NCBI GenBank assembly: GCA_017883345.1
Contig: JADGNT010000376.1
Span: forward strand, 1 to 5,706
Length of the DNA stretch: 5,706 bases
From: Candidatus Solibacter sp.
GTDB taxonomy: Bacteria > Acidobacteriota > Terriglobia > Bryobacterales > Bryobacteraceae
Direction: 5' to 3'
The first letter of the stretch is position 1, and each line of letters opens with the position of its first letter. This document shows positions 1-5,556 of the stretch, piece after piece. A model generated the notes under the pieces. The model was given only the letters and a program-made list of their open reading frames with translations. It did no database searches and was not told where the DNA came from. Position numbers and translations under genes: made by a program.

Positions 1-141
1 GGCGATTTCGGCGGCCCGCTCTTCGAGGCGGTTGACGGTGGGATCTTCGCGATACACGTCGTCGCCGACTTCGGCTTCGAACATGGCGCGCCGCATGGCG
101 GGCGTGGGCTTGGTAACGGTATCGCTGCGCAGGTCGATCAT
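1..141 (-). CDS. ltaE: Low-specificity L-threonine aldolase, N-terminal part (runs off the left edge)
   Basis: The first 47 codons of a gene whose remainder lies left of the window. The translation begins [20 protein letters not shown] and continues with [18 protein letters not shown]. The [13 protein letters not shown] segment and the GDDVYxEDPTVNxLE segment are hallmarks of the N-terminus of the PLP-dependent threonine aldolase (beta-eliminating lyase) family. These enzymes are cytoplasmic and cleave L-threonine or allo-threonine to glycine and acetaldehyde. The PLP-binding lysine and most of the catalytic domain are outside the window, so activity cannot be judged. The ATG overlaps the hemW stop codon by 4 bases (ATGA), so the gene is probably co-transcribed and translationally coupled with hemW. 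The functional link is only loose: glycine supply and tetrapyrrole metabolism. A related PLP lyase is the main alternative, but the N-terminal motif is quite specific. Confidence 0.9.
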   Translation of the reverse strand, partial: MIDLRSDTVTKPTPAMRRAMFEAEVGDDVYREDPTVNRLEERAAEIA

Positions 142-1253
142 AGGTTCAAAAACTCCTGGAAGACTTCGTTGGAGAGCAAGACCCCGCGTTTCGTGAGGCG
201 GAGGGTGGCGCCATCGGTTTCGAGCAGGCCGGCATCGAGGAAGCGGTGGATGGGCGCGTCGAAGCGGCGCCATTCCTCGGGGGCGGGGCGTATGCCGGCG
301 GAGAGGCGTAGGCCAACGAAGAAGCGCTCGTCGGAACGGTGGGGTACGGCATTGATATGGCCGGCGCCCCAGCCAGCGACCTGGCCTGCGCCCGACAAAT
401 AATCTTCGACCGACTCGGGGTTCTGGTGGCGGGTGCGGCCGTCGAAGGAGTGGGCGTCGGCCCCGAAGCCGACGTACGGCTCCAGCTTCCAATACTTCAG
501 ATTGTGGCGCGATTCGAAGCCGGGCCGGGCGAAATTGGAAATCTCGTAGCGCGCGATCCCCAGTGCCGCCAGGCGCTCGACGGCCAGTTCGTAGAAATCG
601 GCCGTGGCGTCGCCGGAGGGCGTGTCGAGGGCGCCGTAGCGCACCCCGCCGAGCAGCATTTCCTTGCCGAGGCGGCTGTCCTCATCCACTTCGAGCATGT
701 AGACGGAGACGTGTTCCGGCGCCAGGCGCTCCACCCAGTCGAGAGATTCGCGCCAGGAAGCTTCGGTCTGGCCGCTCAGCCCGGCGATCAGGTCGATATT
801 GATGTTGTGGATGCCGGCGGCGCGCAGCACGGCAATCTCGCCCGAGACCACCTGCGCGGTGTGCGTGCGCCCGGTGCGGCGCAGTTCCTTTTCGACGAAC
901 GATTGCACGCCGAGAGAGACGCGGTTGATGCCGGCATCGGCCCAGGCGCGGGCGGTGACGGGCGCGATGTTGCCGGGAGCGGCTTCGATGGTGGCTTCCG
1001 CCCAGGGATGTCCGGGGATCGGGCGGAGCAGGGCGCGCAAGGCATCGGGCGCGAGATTGCTCGGGGTACCGCCGCCCAGGTAAACCGTGCCGGGCGTCCA
1101 GGCGAAGTGGTGCGCGCGGATTTCGCGCGCTAGCGCCTCGCGGTAGCGCACCTCGAGGTCGCGCGGGAAAACGCCGCTCGAGAAATTGCAGTAGGTACAC
1201 TTCTGCGCGCAGAACGGATATGAGAGGTAGACGCCGGGCACGTTAATATTCAA
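138..1253 (-). CDS. hemW: HemW, radical SAM heme chaperone (formerly annotated as coproporphyrinogen III oxidase-like)
   Basis: Predicted 371-residue cytoplasmic radical SAM protein of normal HemW length. Numbered from the proposed TTG start, the [4Fe-4S]/SAM motif is C15-x3-C19-x2-C22 followed by N23-F24. The phenylalanine replaces the fourth cysteine of true HemN, which points to HemW. GGGTPS (60-65) is the SAM-binding glycine motif, GVQSF lies at 115-119 and YEISNFA at 236-242. HNLKYW (250-255) matches the HNxxYW motif tied to heme binding in Hem[10 protein letters not shown] follows, and a C-terminal winged-helix HemN_C domain ends in SNEVFQEFL. HemW proteins bind heme and deliver it to respiratory enzymes rather than oxidising coproporphyrinogen. 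Start choice: the frame stays open to an ATG at 1433, but that extension is basic, low-complexity and encoded by the 30-base repeats (RVCPRVC twice), so TTG at 1253 was chosen, just before the conserved [14 protein letters not shown] at 1241 is the other option. Neither has a clear ribosome binding site. Confidence 0.93.
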   Translation of the reverse strand: MNINVPGVYLSYPFCAQKCTYCNFSSGVFPRDLEVRYREALAREIRAHHFAWTPGTVYLGGGTPSNLAPDALRALLRPIPGHPWAEATIEAAPGNIAPVTARAWADAGINRVSLGVQSFVEKELRRTGRTHTAQVVSGEIAVLRAAGIHNINIDLIAGLSGQTEASWRESLDWVERLAPEHVSVYMLEVDEDSRLGKEMLLGGVRYGALDTPSGDATADFYELAVERLAALGIARYEISNFARPGFESRHNLKYWKLEPYVGFGADAHSFDGRTRHQNPESVEDYLSGAGQVAGWGAGHINAVPHRSDERFFVGLRLSAGIRPAPEEWRRFDAPIHRFLDAGLLETDGATLRLTKRGVLLSNEVFQEFLNL

Positions 1254-1271
1254 TGATAACGCGCGGGCCGA

Positions 1272-1324
1272 GCAAACCCGGGGACAGACCCGGGTGTCCA
1301 CGCAAACCCGGGGACAGACCCGGG
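1272..1324. repeat. Two 23-base direct repeats with 30-base period, GGGACAGACC core
   Basis: Positions 1272-1294 and 1302-1324 are identical over 23 bases, separated by the 7 bases TGTCCAC. Each unit reads GCAAACCCG, then the core GGGACAGACC, then CGGG. GGACA (1282-1286) can pair with TGTCC (1295-1299) in a small hairpin, and each unit holds two CCCGGG palindromes. The same core returns inverted at 1375-1384 and at 5048-5056/5122-5130, so this is a dispersed repeat family and not a local duplication only. The repeats lie in the divergent region between hemW and the 1420 gene. Their 30-base period keeps all frames open, which explains the spurious upstream extensions of both neighbouring genes. 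Confidence 0.85.
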
Positions 1325-1364
1325 CCCAGAGGGCGCCCCCCACGCGGCGCAAGAGACGCGCCTT

Positions 1365-1384
1365 GGGACACTCAGGTCTGTCCC
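1365..1384. repeat. Inverted copy of the GGGACAGACC core, hairpin-forming
   Basis: GGGACA (1365-1370) pairs perfectly with TGTCCC (1379-1384) around an 8-base loop. The right arm is part of GGTCTGTCCC (1375-1384), the exact reverse complement of the core at 1281-1290 and 1311-1320. Single-stranded DNA or RNA across this region could therefore fold either as this local hairpin or as a longer-range stem with the direct repeats. It lies 35 bases upstream of the proposed start at 1420. Confidence 0.65.
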
Positions 1385-1408
1385 GGCGGCGCCGTGTGAT
1401 AGGTTCAG

Positions 1409-1414
1409 TATTAT
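1409..1414 (+). promoter_or_regulatory. Possible -10 element for the 1420 gene
   Basis: TATTAT lies 5 bases before the ATG at 1420 and matches four of six consensus positions. No convincing -35 hexamer sits 16-18 bases upstream, and there is no ribosome binding site before the ATG. If the element is used, the transcript would begin at or very near the start codon, giving a leaderless mRNA. This is weak evidence from one short match. Confidence 0.22.
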
Positions 1415-1419
1415 CCATC

Positions 1420-2004
1420 ATGCGCGCCTTCATCCTGGCTCTAGGTCTCTACTTTTCCTTTGTGCATCCGGCCGCGGCGGGCGGGCCGGTGGAGAAGATG
1501 CTCGACTTCTTCGGCCGTCTGCGTAAAGCGGAGACGGAGCAGGCGGCGCATCGAGCGGTGCCGCACGTGGAAACGCGCTTCTCCGATGGCGAAGTGAATG
1601 AGTACCTGGCCTACGCATTAAAGACAAGACCGCGCCCCGGGGTCAAGTCGATTCACGTCGAATTCGCGAATGGGAATTACATCGCGACCACCGTGATGGC
1701 GGACCTCGACGCACTGGAACGCTGGAAGCCGGGGACCATCCCCGGTGCGCTGCGCTGGGTGTTGAGCGGCACCAAATCGTTACGCGTGGACCTGCGGTTT
1801 CGGCAGACCACGGACAAGCTGGTCGGACTCTCCGTGGAGAAGGCGTATTATCAGGATCTGCGTATCCCCGCGCTGGTAGTCGAAGCGATGATGAAAATTT
1901 TGGCGGCGCGCCAGCCCGAGCACTACGATTTGAACCACCTGACGCTGCCCATGCGGCTGCGGCGGATGTGGACCACCGGCCACACGATCAGCGGAATGAA
2001 CTGA
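1420..2004 (+). CDS. Predicted exported protein of unknown function, 194 residues
   Basis: I do not recognise this as a named gene. The protein starts MRAFILALGL, with one arginine, a hydrophobic stretch to about residue 15 and an A-A-A site at 18-20, which together make a good Sec signal peptide with cleavage before G21. The mature part, about 174 residues, has no membrane segment and no cysteine. It has alternating beta-rich stretches (about 75-100 and 120-147), a helical stretch around 150-165 and a basic tail LRRMWTTGHTISG. The order of acidic helix, beta strands, 'riP' loop and final strand ending in a glycine loosely recalls lipid-binding LmeA/DUF2993-like secreted proteins. That is a guess from pattern only. 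The ATG at 1420 was chosen because it gives the signal peptide. An in-frame ATG at 1294 would add 42 repeat-encoded basic residues. The gene is followed 60 bases later by another exported protein in the same direction, so the two probably form an operon. Confidence 0.8.
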   Translation: MRAFILALGLYFSFVHPAAAGGPVEKMLDFFGRLRKAETEQAAHRAVPHVETRFSDGEVNEYLAYALKTRPRPGVKSIHVEFANGNYIATTVMADLDALERWKPGTIPGALRWVLSGTKSLRVDLRFRQTTDKLVGLSVEKAYYQDLRIPALVVEAMMKILAARQPEHYDLNHLTLPMRLRRMWTTGHTISGMN

Positions 2005-2005
2005 C

Positions 2006-2011
2006 AGGAGG
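2006..2011 (+). promoter_or_regulatory. Perfect Shine-Dalgarno sequence AGGAGG without a well-placed start
   Basis: AGGAGG, part of AGGAGGTG, sits just after the TGA at 2002-2004 and perfectly complements the 16S rRNA 3' end. The nearest following ATG in the frame of the next gene is at 2029, 17 bases downstream, which is longer than the usual 5-10. The start that gives a clean signal peptide (2065) is 53 bases away. The site may load ribosomes at 2029, which would add 12 residues before the signal peptide, or may act as a stand-by or re-initiation site. Confidence 0.5.
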
Positions 2012-2064
2012 TGCAAACCCGGCAGGTTATGCCGATATGTGAAGACGTGGGAGCGGACACCAAA

Positions 2065-3237
2065 ATGCAGATCCCGGTATGTCTTTCGATAGTCTTCTGC
2101 CTGGCGTGCGCATTGCCGGCGCAGCGTCCGGCATTCACCGCGCCAGGCAATCCCGCCTACTACCGCATGAAGAAGGTCACCATCGTGGATGAGCACGGCT
2201 TCGAGCGGCCCCTGCTTGCGTTGAGCCTGCTGATTCCCGCCGATTGGCAGTTCCATGGCGCCGTGCAGTATGCCAAGGCGGCCGGTTGTCACGCCAATCT
2301 GTTCCAAGTGACCTTCCGCGCGGCGAGCCCGGACGGGAAACTGGCGCTGGAACTGTTCCCGGGGAACACCTGGCAGTGGGCCGACGATGCTGGCGCGGTG
2401 CGCCTCATGCAGTCCAGTAATCGGCAACTGGCGCAGTCCGGCTATAAGGGTTGCGACATCATGCCGCCGCTGGCCGCCGGGGAATTTCTGAAGCAAACGG
2501 TGCTTCCCGCGGTGCGGCGTGAGGCGCGCGTAGCGGCCATCGAACCGATGCCCGAGATCGCGCGCGAAGTGCAGCAGCAGCTCCAGCAGGCGCAGGCGGC
2601 CGCGGCCCAGCGGGGAATCCAGGTACGCACCCGCGGCGACGCCGGCCGGGCGCGCCTGGCATACGACGTCAACGGGCAGGCCATGGAAGAATGGGTCACC
2701 GCCGTGACCTACTCGAGCGCCGTGACGGGTCCGGCGTTCAACATGGGGCGCATGGGGCAGACGTTGTTCTACACCTGCGCGGCGGAGGGTGTGTTCGGAT
2801 TACGCGCGCCGCGAGGCCAACTGGAAGCCAGCGAGAAGTTGTTCCTCATGATGCTTTCCACCGTCAGGCTGGACCCCGAGTGGCACGGGCGTGTCATGCA
2901 GGTAATCGCCAACATGCAGGCCACGGACACCAAGGGCGCGGCGGACCGCTCCCGGATCATCACGCAAAGCGGCAAGGACATCGGCAACATCATCCACCAG
3001 ACTTACGAAAACAAGAAGCAGTCGGACGAGCGGGTGGCACAGGGCTTCAGCCAGTACATCCGCGGGGTGGAGACCTACCGGAATCCTTCAACCGGCGAGA
3101 CCGTGGACCTGAGCAATCAGTACGGCCACGCATGGGCCGGGAACAATGGCGAATACATCCTGAGCGATTCGGCGAACTTCGACCCTAACGTCGCGGTGCG
3201 AGGAAACTGGACACGGCTGGAGCAGGTGAAGCGGTAG
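2065..3237 (+). CDS. Predicted secreted or periplasmic protein of unknown function, 390 residues
   Basis: I do not recognise a named family. Translated from ATG 2065, residues 5-18 are hydrophobic and LPA at 17-19 is a plausible signal-peptidase site, so the protein is probably exported. The n-region carries no positive charge, and C15 lacks a proper lipobox. The mature protein begins with a beta-rich part (about 35-105, including VTIVDEHGFERPLLALSLLIP and WQFHG) that resembles a stress-response or lipoprotein-type sandwich domain. A glutamine/alanine-rich helix (about 164-185) follows, then a second beta-rich domain (195-270). The helical segment 272-330 leads to a compact C-terminal module, YRNPSTGETVDLSNQYGHAW, then GEYILSDSANFDPN and a terminal W382. 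I recall similar Y/W-rich C-terminal modules in uncharacterised bacterial exported proteins. Upstream starts exist at GTG 2011 and ATG 2029. ATG 2065 has GGGAG (2049-2053) 11 bases before it and starts the signal peptide directly. It is probably the second gene of an operon with the 1420 gene and ends 54 bases from a convergent gene. Confidence 0.82.
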   Translation: MQIPVCLSIVFCLACALPAQRPAFTAPGNPAYYRMKKVTIVDEHGFERPLLALSLLIPADWQFHGAVQYAKAAGCHANLFQVTFRAASPDGKLALELFPGNTWQWADDAGAVRLMQSSNRQLAQSGYKGCDIMPPLAAGEFLKQTVLPAVRREARVAAIEPMPEIAREVQQQLQQAQAAAAQRGIQVRTRGDAGRARLAYDVNGQAMEEWVTAVTYSSAVTGPAFNMGRMGQTLFYTCAAEGVFGLRAPRGQLEASEKLFLMMLSTVRLDPEWHGRVMQVIANMQATDTKGAADRSRIITQSGKDIGNIIHQTYENKKQSDERVAQGFSQYIRGVETYRNPSTGETVDLSNQYGHAWAGNNGEYILSDSANFDPNVAVRGNWTRLEQVKR

Positions 3238-3291
3238 CCATACAATTTCGCACAAATGCCCTCCGGCTCGCGACGTCCGGCGCGGCTTTTC

Positions 3292-4929
3292 TCAGCCGAC
3301 CAGTTCGGGTTCCGAGATGCCCGCGCCCTTCCTGCCTTGCAGCTTGAGCTTCATCATCGCAGGCTGCTGCTCGAAGGGGATGGAGAATTCCCGTTCGATG
3401 CGCTCGCGGTAGACGGGACCCGAGTTGTAGGCGCAGAAGGGGTAGATCTTGCCGTTGGGGGCGGCATAGTGGATCACGCAGCGCTTGACTCGTTCCACGT
3501 CGTAATTATAGGAATCCATGAAGTGCATCCCGGCCAGCATCAGGGTCTTGTAGGTGAAGCCCTGGGCCTCGCTATCGCCGCGGCCGTAACTCTTGTCGGT
3601 CATGCCTTGCAGCGTCTGCAGGAACTTATTGAAGGTCAGGCCTTGCGGCGCCTTTTCCTCGTGGAAGAACTTGCGCAAGCTGTTCCACGCTTCGAACTTG
3701 GTGAAGAACTGGAATCGGCGCTTGCCGGCCTTGCGGGAAAGTTCATCCATCTCGCGCAGCATCGGACCGATCTCCACGAACTGCGTCACCGGGACGGCTT
3801 TGCGGTTCTGGTCGACGAACAGATAGGTGCCCAGCGAGCAATGCGGGTGGCAGCTCAACGTGGTGGTTTCTTCGCCGCGCAGGGCGCTGAGCAGTTTGGA
3901 GAAGGGCGTGACGCAGGAGAGGGGAAACCAGTCCTCGTAGGGATCGGCGATGCCGGTCTGCTGCTGAATGGCGTGGGCGAAATCGGAGAGCGTGAAGCGC
4001 TTGGCTTCCAGCTCATGCCTGGCGATGCGCCCGGTGAAGGCAACCGGCTGGAAGCTGATCCCGCTGGTGCAATCGATGTACTCCAGGGCGAGCCGTACAA
4101 TGTCGCCGATCTCGTGATCGTTCAGGCCTTTTACAATGGTGGGGACGAAGACGATCTTGAGCCCGGCCCGCTTGACGTTCTCGATGCACTGGAGCTTTTT
4201 CTCCCACAGCGACTCGCCGCGCGTGCGGCGGTAGACATCGTCGCAGACGCCGTCGAATTGCAGGTAGAGCGTGTGAAGGCCGGCTTCCTTGCACTGCTCG
4301 GCGAATTCCAAATCGGTGAATTTCAGGCCGTTGGTGGCCACCTGGGTGTGCGAAAAGCCCATTTCTTTGGCGAGCCGGAGTGCGTCCAGGAAGCGCGGGT
4401 AAATGGTGGGCTCGCCACCGGAAAACTGTACGATGCGGCCGGCGACGGGGCGCTGGTCGCGCAGCGCCTGAAGCATTTTGCGGACCGTCTCGAAATCCGG
4501 TTCGTAAAGGTAACCCGCGGCGTTGGCGTTGGCGAAGCAGACCGGGCAGGTGAGATTGCAGCGGTTGGTCAGATCCACGTTGGCCAGACCCGTATGGCTG
4601 GTGTGGAGGTTGCACAGGCCGCAATCGTCCGGGCAGCGGGTGGCGTTGGTGACGATGGGGTTTTCCAGGCCCCGGTTGTCGCCGAAGCTCCACTCCTCCA
4701 TCTTCAGATAGAGCTTGACGTCCGAATAGACGATGTCGCGGAAGTCGCCGTGGTTCTTGCAGTGCTTCTCCATGACGACCTTGCCGCCGTCTTCAAAGAT
4801 CGTGGCATCAATCAGTTCCGAGCAATCCGGGCAAAGCGACTGGGTCTGCTTGGGCAGGCCCTTCTTCAGGGCCTGAATGGGCGAACCTGTATAGGTAGTT
4901 TCGGGCTGTATTACCTGGAATTGTGCCAT
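3292..4929 (-). CDS. Radical SAM enzyme of the MJ0619/COG1964 family, candidate tetraether or membrane-spanning lipid synthase (Tes-like)
   Basis: Predicted 545-residue enzyme from ATG 4929. N-terminal rubredoxin-like metal site: C33-P-D-C36 and C57-K-N-H60. Next comes RCPDDCGLC (C99, C103, C106), then the radical SAM motif in NVDLTNRCNLTCPVCFANA (C124-x3-C128-x2-C131) and the SAM-binding GGEP (171-174). Further cysteines at 339, 360 (CHPHC), 364, 484 and 499 (PFCAYN) could bind auxiliary Fe-S clusters. This order is that of the family holding Methanocaldococcus MJ0619, tetraether lipid synthase, which joins the methyl ends of two lipid chains by radical C-C coupling. Homologues in Acidobacteriota have been proposed to make iso-diabolic acid and branched GDGT membrane-spanning lipids. 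The family is broad, so the family assignment is firmer than the reaction. Translation could begin at an upstream codon 4989 (20 extra residues), but MAQFQVIQP at 4929 is a more natural start. No lipid gene adjoins it; the gene appears monocistronic, with a 319-base upstream region. Confidence 0.85.
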   Translation of the reverse strand: MAQFQVIQPETTYTGSPIQALKKGLPKQTQSLCPDCSELIDATIFEDGGKVVMEKHCKNHGDFRDIVYSDVKLYLKMEEWSFGDNRGLENPIVTNATRCPDDCGLCNLHTSHTGLANVDLTNRCNLTCPVCFANANAAGYLYEPDFETVRKMLQALRDQRPVAGRIVQFSGGEPTIYPRFLDALRLAKEMGFSHTQVATNGLKFTDLEFAEQCKEAGLHTLYLQFDGVCDDVYRRTRGESLWEKKLQCIENVKRAGLKIVFVPTIVKGLNDHEIGDIVRLALEYIDCTSGISFQPVAFTGRIARHELEAKRFTLSDFAHAIQQQTGIADPYEDWFPLSCVTPFSKLLSALRGEETTTLSCHPHCSLGTYLFVDQNRKAVPVTQFVEIGPMLREMDELSRKAGKRRFQFFTKFEAWNSLRKFFHEEKAPQGLTFNKFLQTLQGMTDKSYGRGDSEAQGFTYKTLMLAGMHFMDSYNYDVERVKRCVIHYAAPNGKIYPFCAYNSGPVYRERIEREFSIPFEQQPAMMKLKLQGRKGAGISEPELVG

Positions 4930-4937
4930 GATCGGCC

Positions 4938-4943
4938 ATTGTA
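4938..4943 (-). promoter_or_regulatory. Possible -10 element of the Tes-like gene
   Basis: On the minus strand TACAAT lies 8 bases before the ATG at 4929 and matches five of six -10 consensus positions. No good -35 is seen, and no ribosome binding site precedes the ATG. If it is real, transcription would start at or next to the start codon. This is suggestive only. Confidence 0.3.
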
Positions 4944-5045
4944 CGGCAAGTGCCGTGGCTTTTCGCACAATGAGAGGTTGAACGGTCAATTTCCAGAGTT
5001 GTATGGCGCCTTTTCCAGGGCGAACGGTTGGCGCCGGTTTGGCCG

Positions 5046-5132
5046 GTGGGACAGACGATCGGTTTGTGTCGTCTGTCGCGCACCCTGTATTGGCCCCGCA
5101 TGACAGACCACAAAAGCGATGGTCTGTCCCAC
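5046..5132. repeat. BIME-like inverted repeat: two palindromes with GGGACAGAC outer arms
   Basis: The outer arms GTGGGACAGAC (5046-5056) and GTCTGTCCCAC (5122-5132) are perfect 11-base inverted repeats. Inside, GACAGACGA (5050-5058) pairs with TCGTCTGTC (5069-5077) over a 10-base loop. GACAGACCA (5102-5110) pairs with TGGTCTGTC (5120-5128) over a 9-base loop. The second palindrome, reverse complemented, aligns with the first along its whole length, loop included (ATCG-TTT-GTG in both), so the element is a head-to-head pair of one 27-28-base unit. The DNA or RNA could form two hairpins or one long stem. This resembles REP/BIME elements, which are moved by RAYT-type Y1 transposases. No such transposase lies in the window. 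Confidence 0.85.
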
Positions 5133-5152
5133 TTGGCGGCCTGTGTATGGCA

Positions 5153-5165
5153 GGTAATAATTACC
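5153..5165. promoter_or_regulatory. 13-base palindrome GGTAATAATTACC, possible operator
   Basis: A perfect 6-base inverted repeat (GGTAAT/ATTACC) around one central base, overlapping a second palindrome TACCGGTA (5162-5169). It is AT-rich in an otherwise GC-rich region, 224 bases upstream of the Tes-like start and downstream of the HTH gene. It could bind a dimeric regulator, possibly the neighbouring HTH protein, but nothing links them directly. Confidence 0.3.
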
Positions 5166-5248
5166 GGTACTGAAACGTTTCTTCCAATCTCTTCCGTCAC
5201 GTTGCGGTGCTAACCTTGCACAGTGGACGCGCGGCAGTGCGGCGGCCG

Positions 5249-5491
5249 TCAACTGATGGAAGCAGACTGAAGATAGCGCTCCAGCAGTTCGGCTTCGCTG
5301 GCTTCGATGGCCCGAGCATACTGGCGAATGTAACTAACGTTATAGAAACCGCCGGGCAGCTTGGCAAACTGGCCGCACTCGATGGCTTCGAGATAGCGAA
5401 CGCCGATTTTAGTGGCTTCCGCGATCTGGTGCAGGGAGATTCCTTTTTGATGGCGCAGTGCGGCCACTGGTGCGGTCACGGCGGTTTTCAT
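5249..5491 (-). CDS. Small stand-alone helix-turn-helix protein, RodZ N-terminal (HTH_25) type, 80 residues
   Basis: Nearly the whole 80-residue protein is one HTH domain. LRHQKGISLHQIAEATKIGV (12-31) gives helix 1 and the turn. RYLEAIECGQFAKLPGGFYN (32-51) holds the recognition-helix region and the LPGG-YN loop. VSYIRQYARAIEASEAELLERY closes the fold. The 'I-E-x-G-x-F-x-x-LP-G...Y..SYIR.YA' pattern is that of the cytoplasmic N-terminal domain of RodZ/Xre-type HTH_25 proteins. Full RodZ continues with a membrane segment and periplasmic domain. Here the frame ends after SASIS with neither, so this is either a soluble small regulator or the cut-down remnant of a RodZ-like gene. ATG 5491 has only a short GCAGG immediately upstream. 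The gene is divergent from the TauE/SafE-type gene 65 bases away, so it could regulate that gene or itself. No DNA target can be assigned from the sequence. Confidence 0.82.
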   Translation of the reverse strand: MKTAVTAPVAALRHQKGISLHQIAEATKIGVRYLEAIECGQFAKLPGGFYNVSYIRQYARAIEASEAELLERYLQSASIS

Positions 5492-5543
5492 GCCTGCATC
5501 TTTAGCATTTCAGCGGCCAACTCCGGGAACGCCGGTGGCGGGT

Positions 5544-5549
5544 TAGAAT
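5544..5549 (+). promoter_or_regulatory. Possible -10 element for the TauE/SafE-type gene
   Basis: TAGAAT matches five of six -10 consensus positions and lies 7 bases before the TTG at 5557, with no clear -35 and no ribosome binding site. It would produce a leaderless or nearly leaderless transcript. Confidence 0.3.
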
Positions 5550-5556
5550 TGCATAC

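Larger units (their letters stand above)
4930..5248. other. 319-base intergenic region between the Tes-like gene and the HTH gene
   Basis: No credible gene is found here. Reading frames crossing it translate to arginine- and proline-rich nonsense with no family resemblance. It holds the putative promoter of the Tes-like gene (near 4938), the 87-base inverted repeat (5046-5132) and a 13-base palindrome (5153-5165). Between 4980 and 5036 short words recur (AACGGT, TTCCAG and GGCGCC twice each), a possible degenerate duplication. The stretch 5166-5248, downstream of the HTH gene on its strand, shows no clear rho-independent terminator. Confidence 0.7.

Noticed and set aside
339..1133. 264-codon plus-strand frame opposite hemW
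   Set aside because: It is antisense to a confidently recognised HemW, glycine/alanine/arginine-rich and without family features.
1272..1384. CRISPR-like array
   Set aside because: There are only two direct copies with a 7-base spacer, no cas genes, and the same core occurs inverted and elsewhere.
1294..1419. N-terminal extension of the exported protein to ATG 1294
   Set aside because: It would bury the signal peptide behind 42 repeat-encoded basic residues.
1254..1433. N-terminal extension of HemW to the ATG at 1433
   Set aside because: The 60 extra residues are basic and repeat-encoded, and the conserved family sequence begins only at [11 protein letters not shown].
3283..3298. Small hairpin (CGGCT/AGCCG) with a TTT loop between the convergent genes, as a terminator
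   Set aside because: The stem is only 5 bases, the T run is in the loop, and it overlaps the stop codon of the Tes-like gene.
3246..4970. 10-base direct repeat TTTCGCACAA flanking the Tes-like gene (3246-3255 and 4961-4970), as if target-site duplications
   Set aside because: Chance pairs of 10-base words are expected in a window this size. There are no terminal inverted repeats and no composition change at the borders.
3256..5103. 615-codon open frame on the plus strand opposite the Tes-like gene
   Set aside because: Its sequence is repetitive hydrophobic/acidic with no motif, while the minus strand carries a complete cysteine-motif enzyme. Long antisense frames are common in GC-rich genes.
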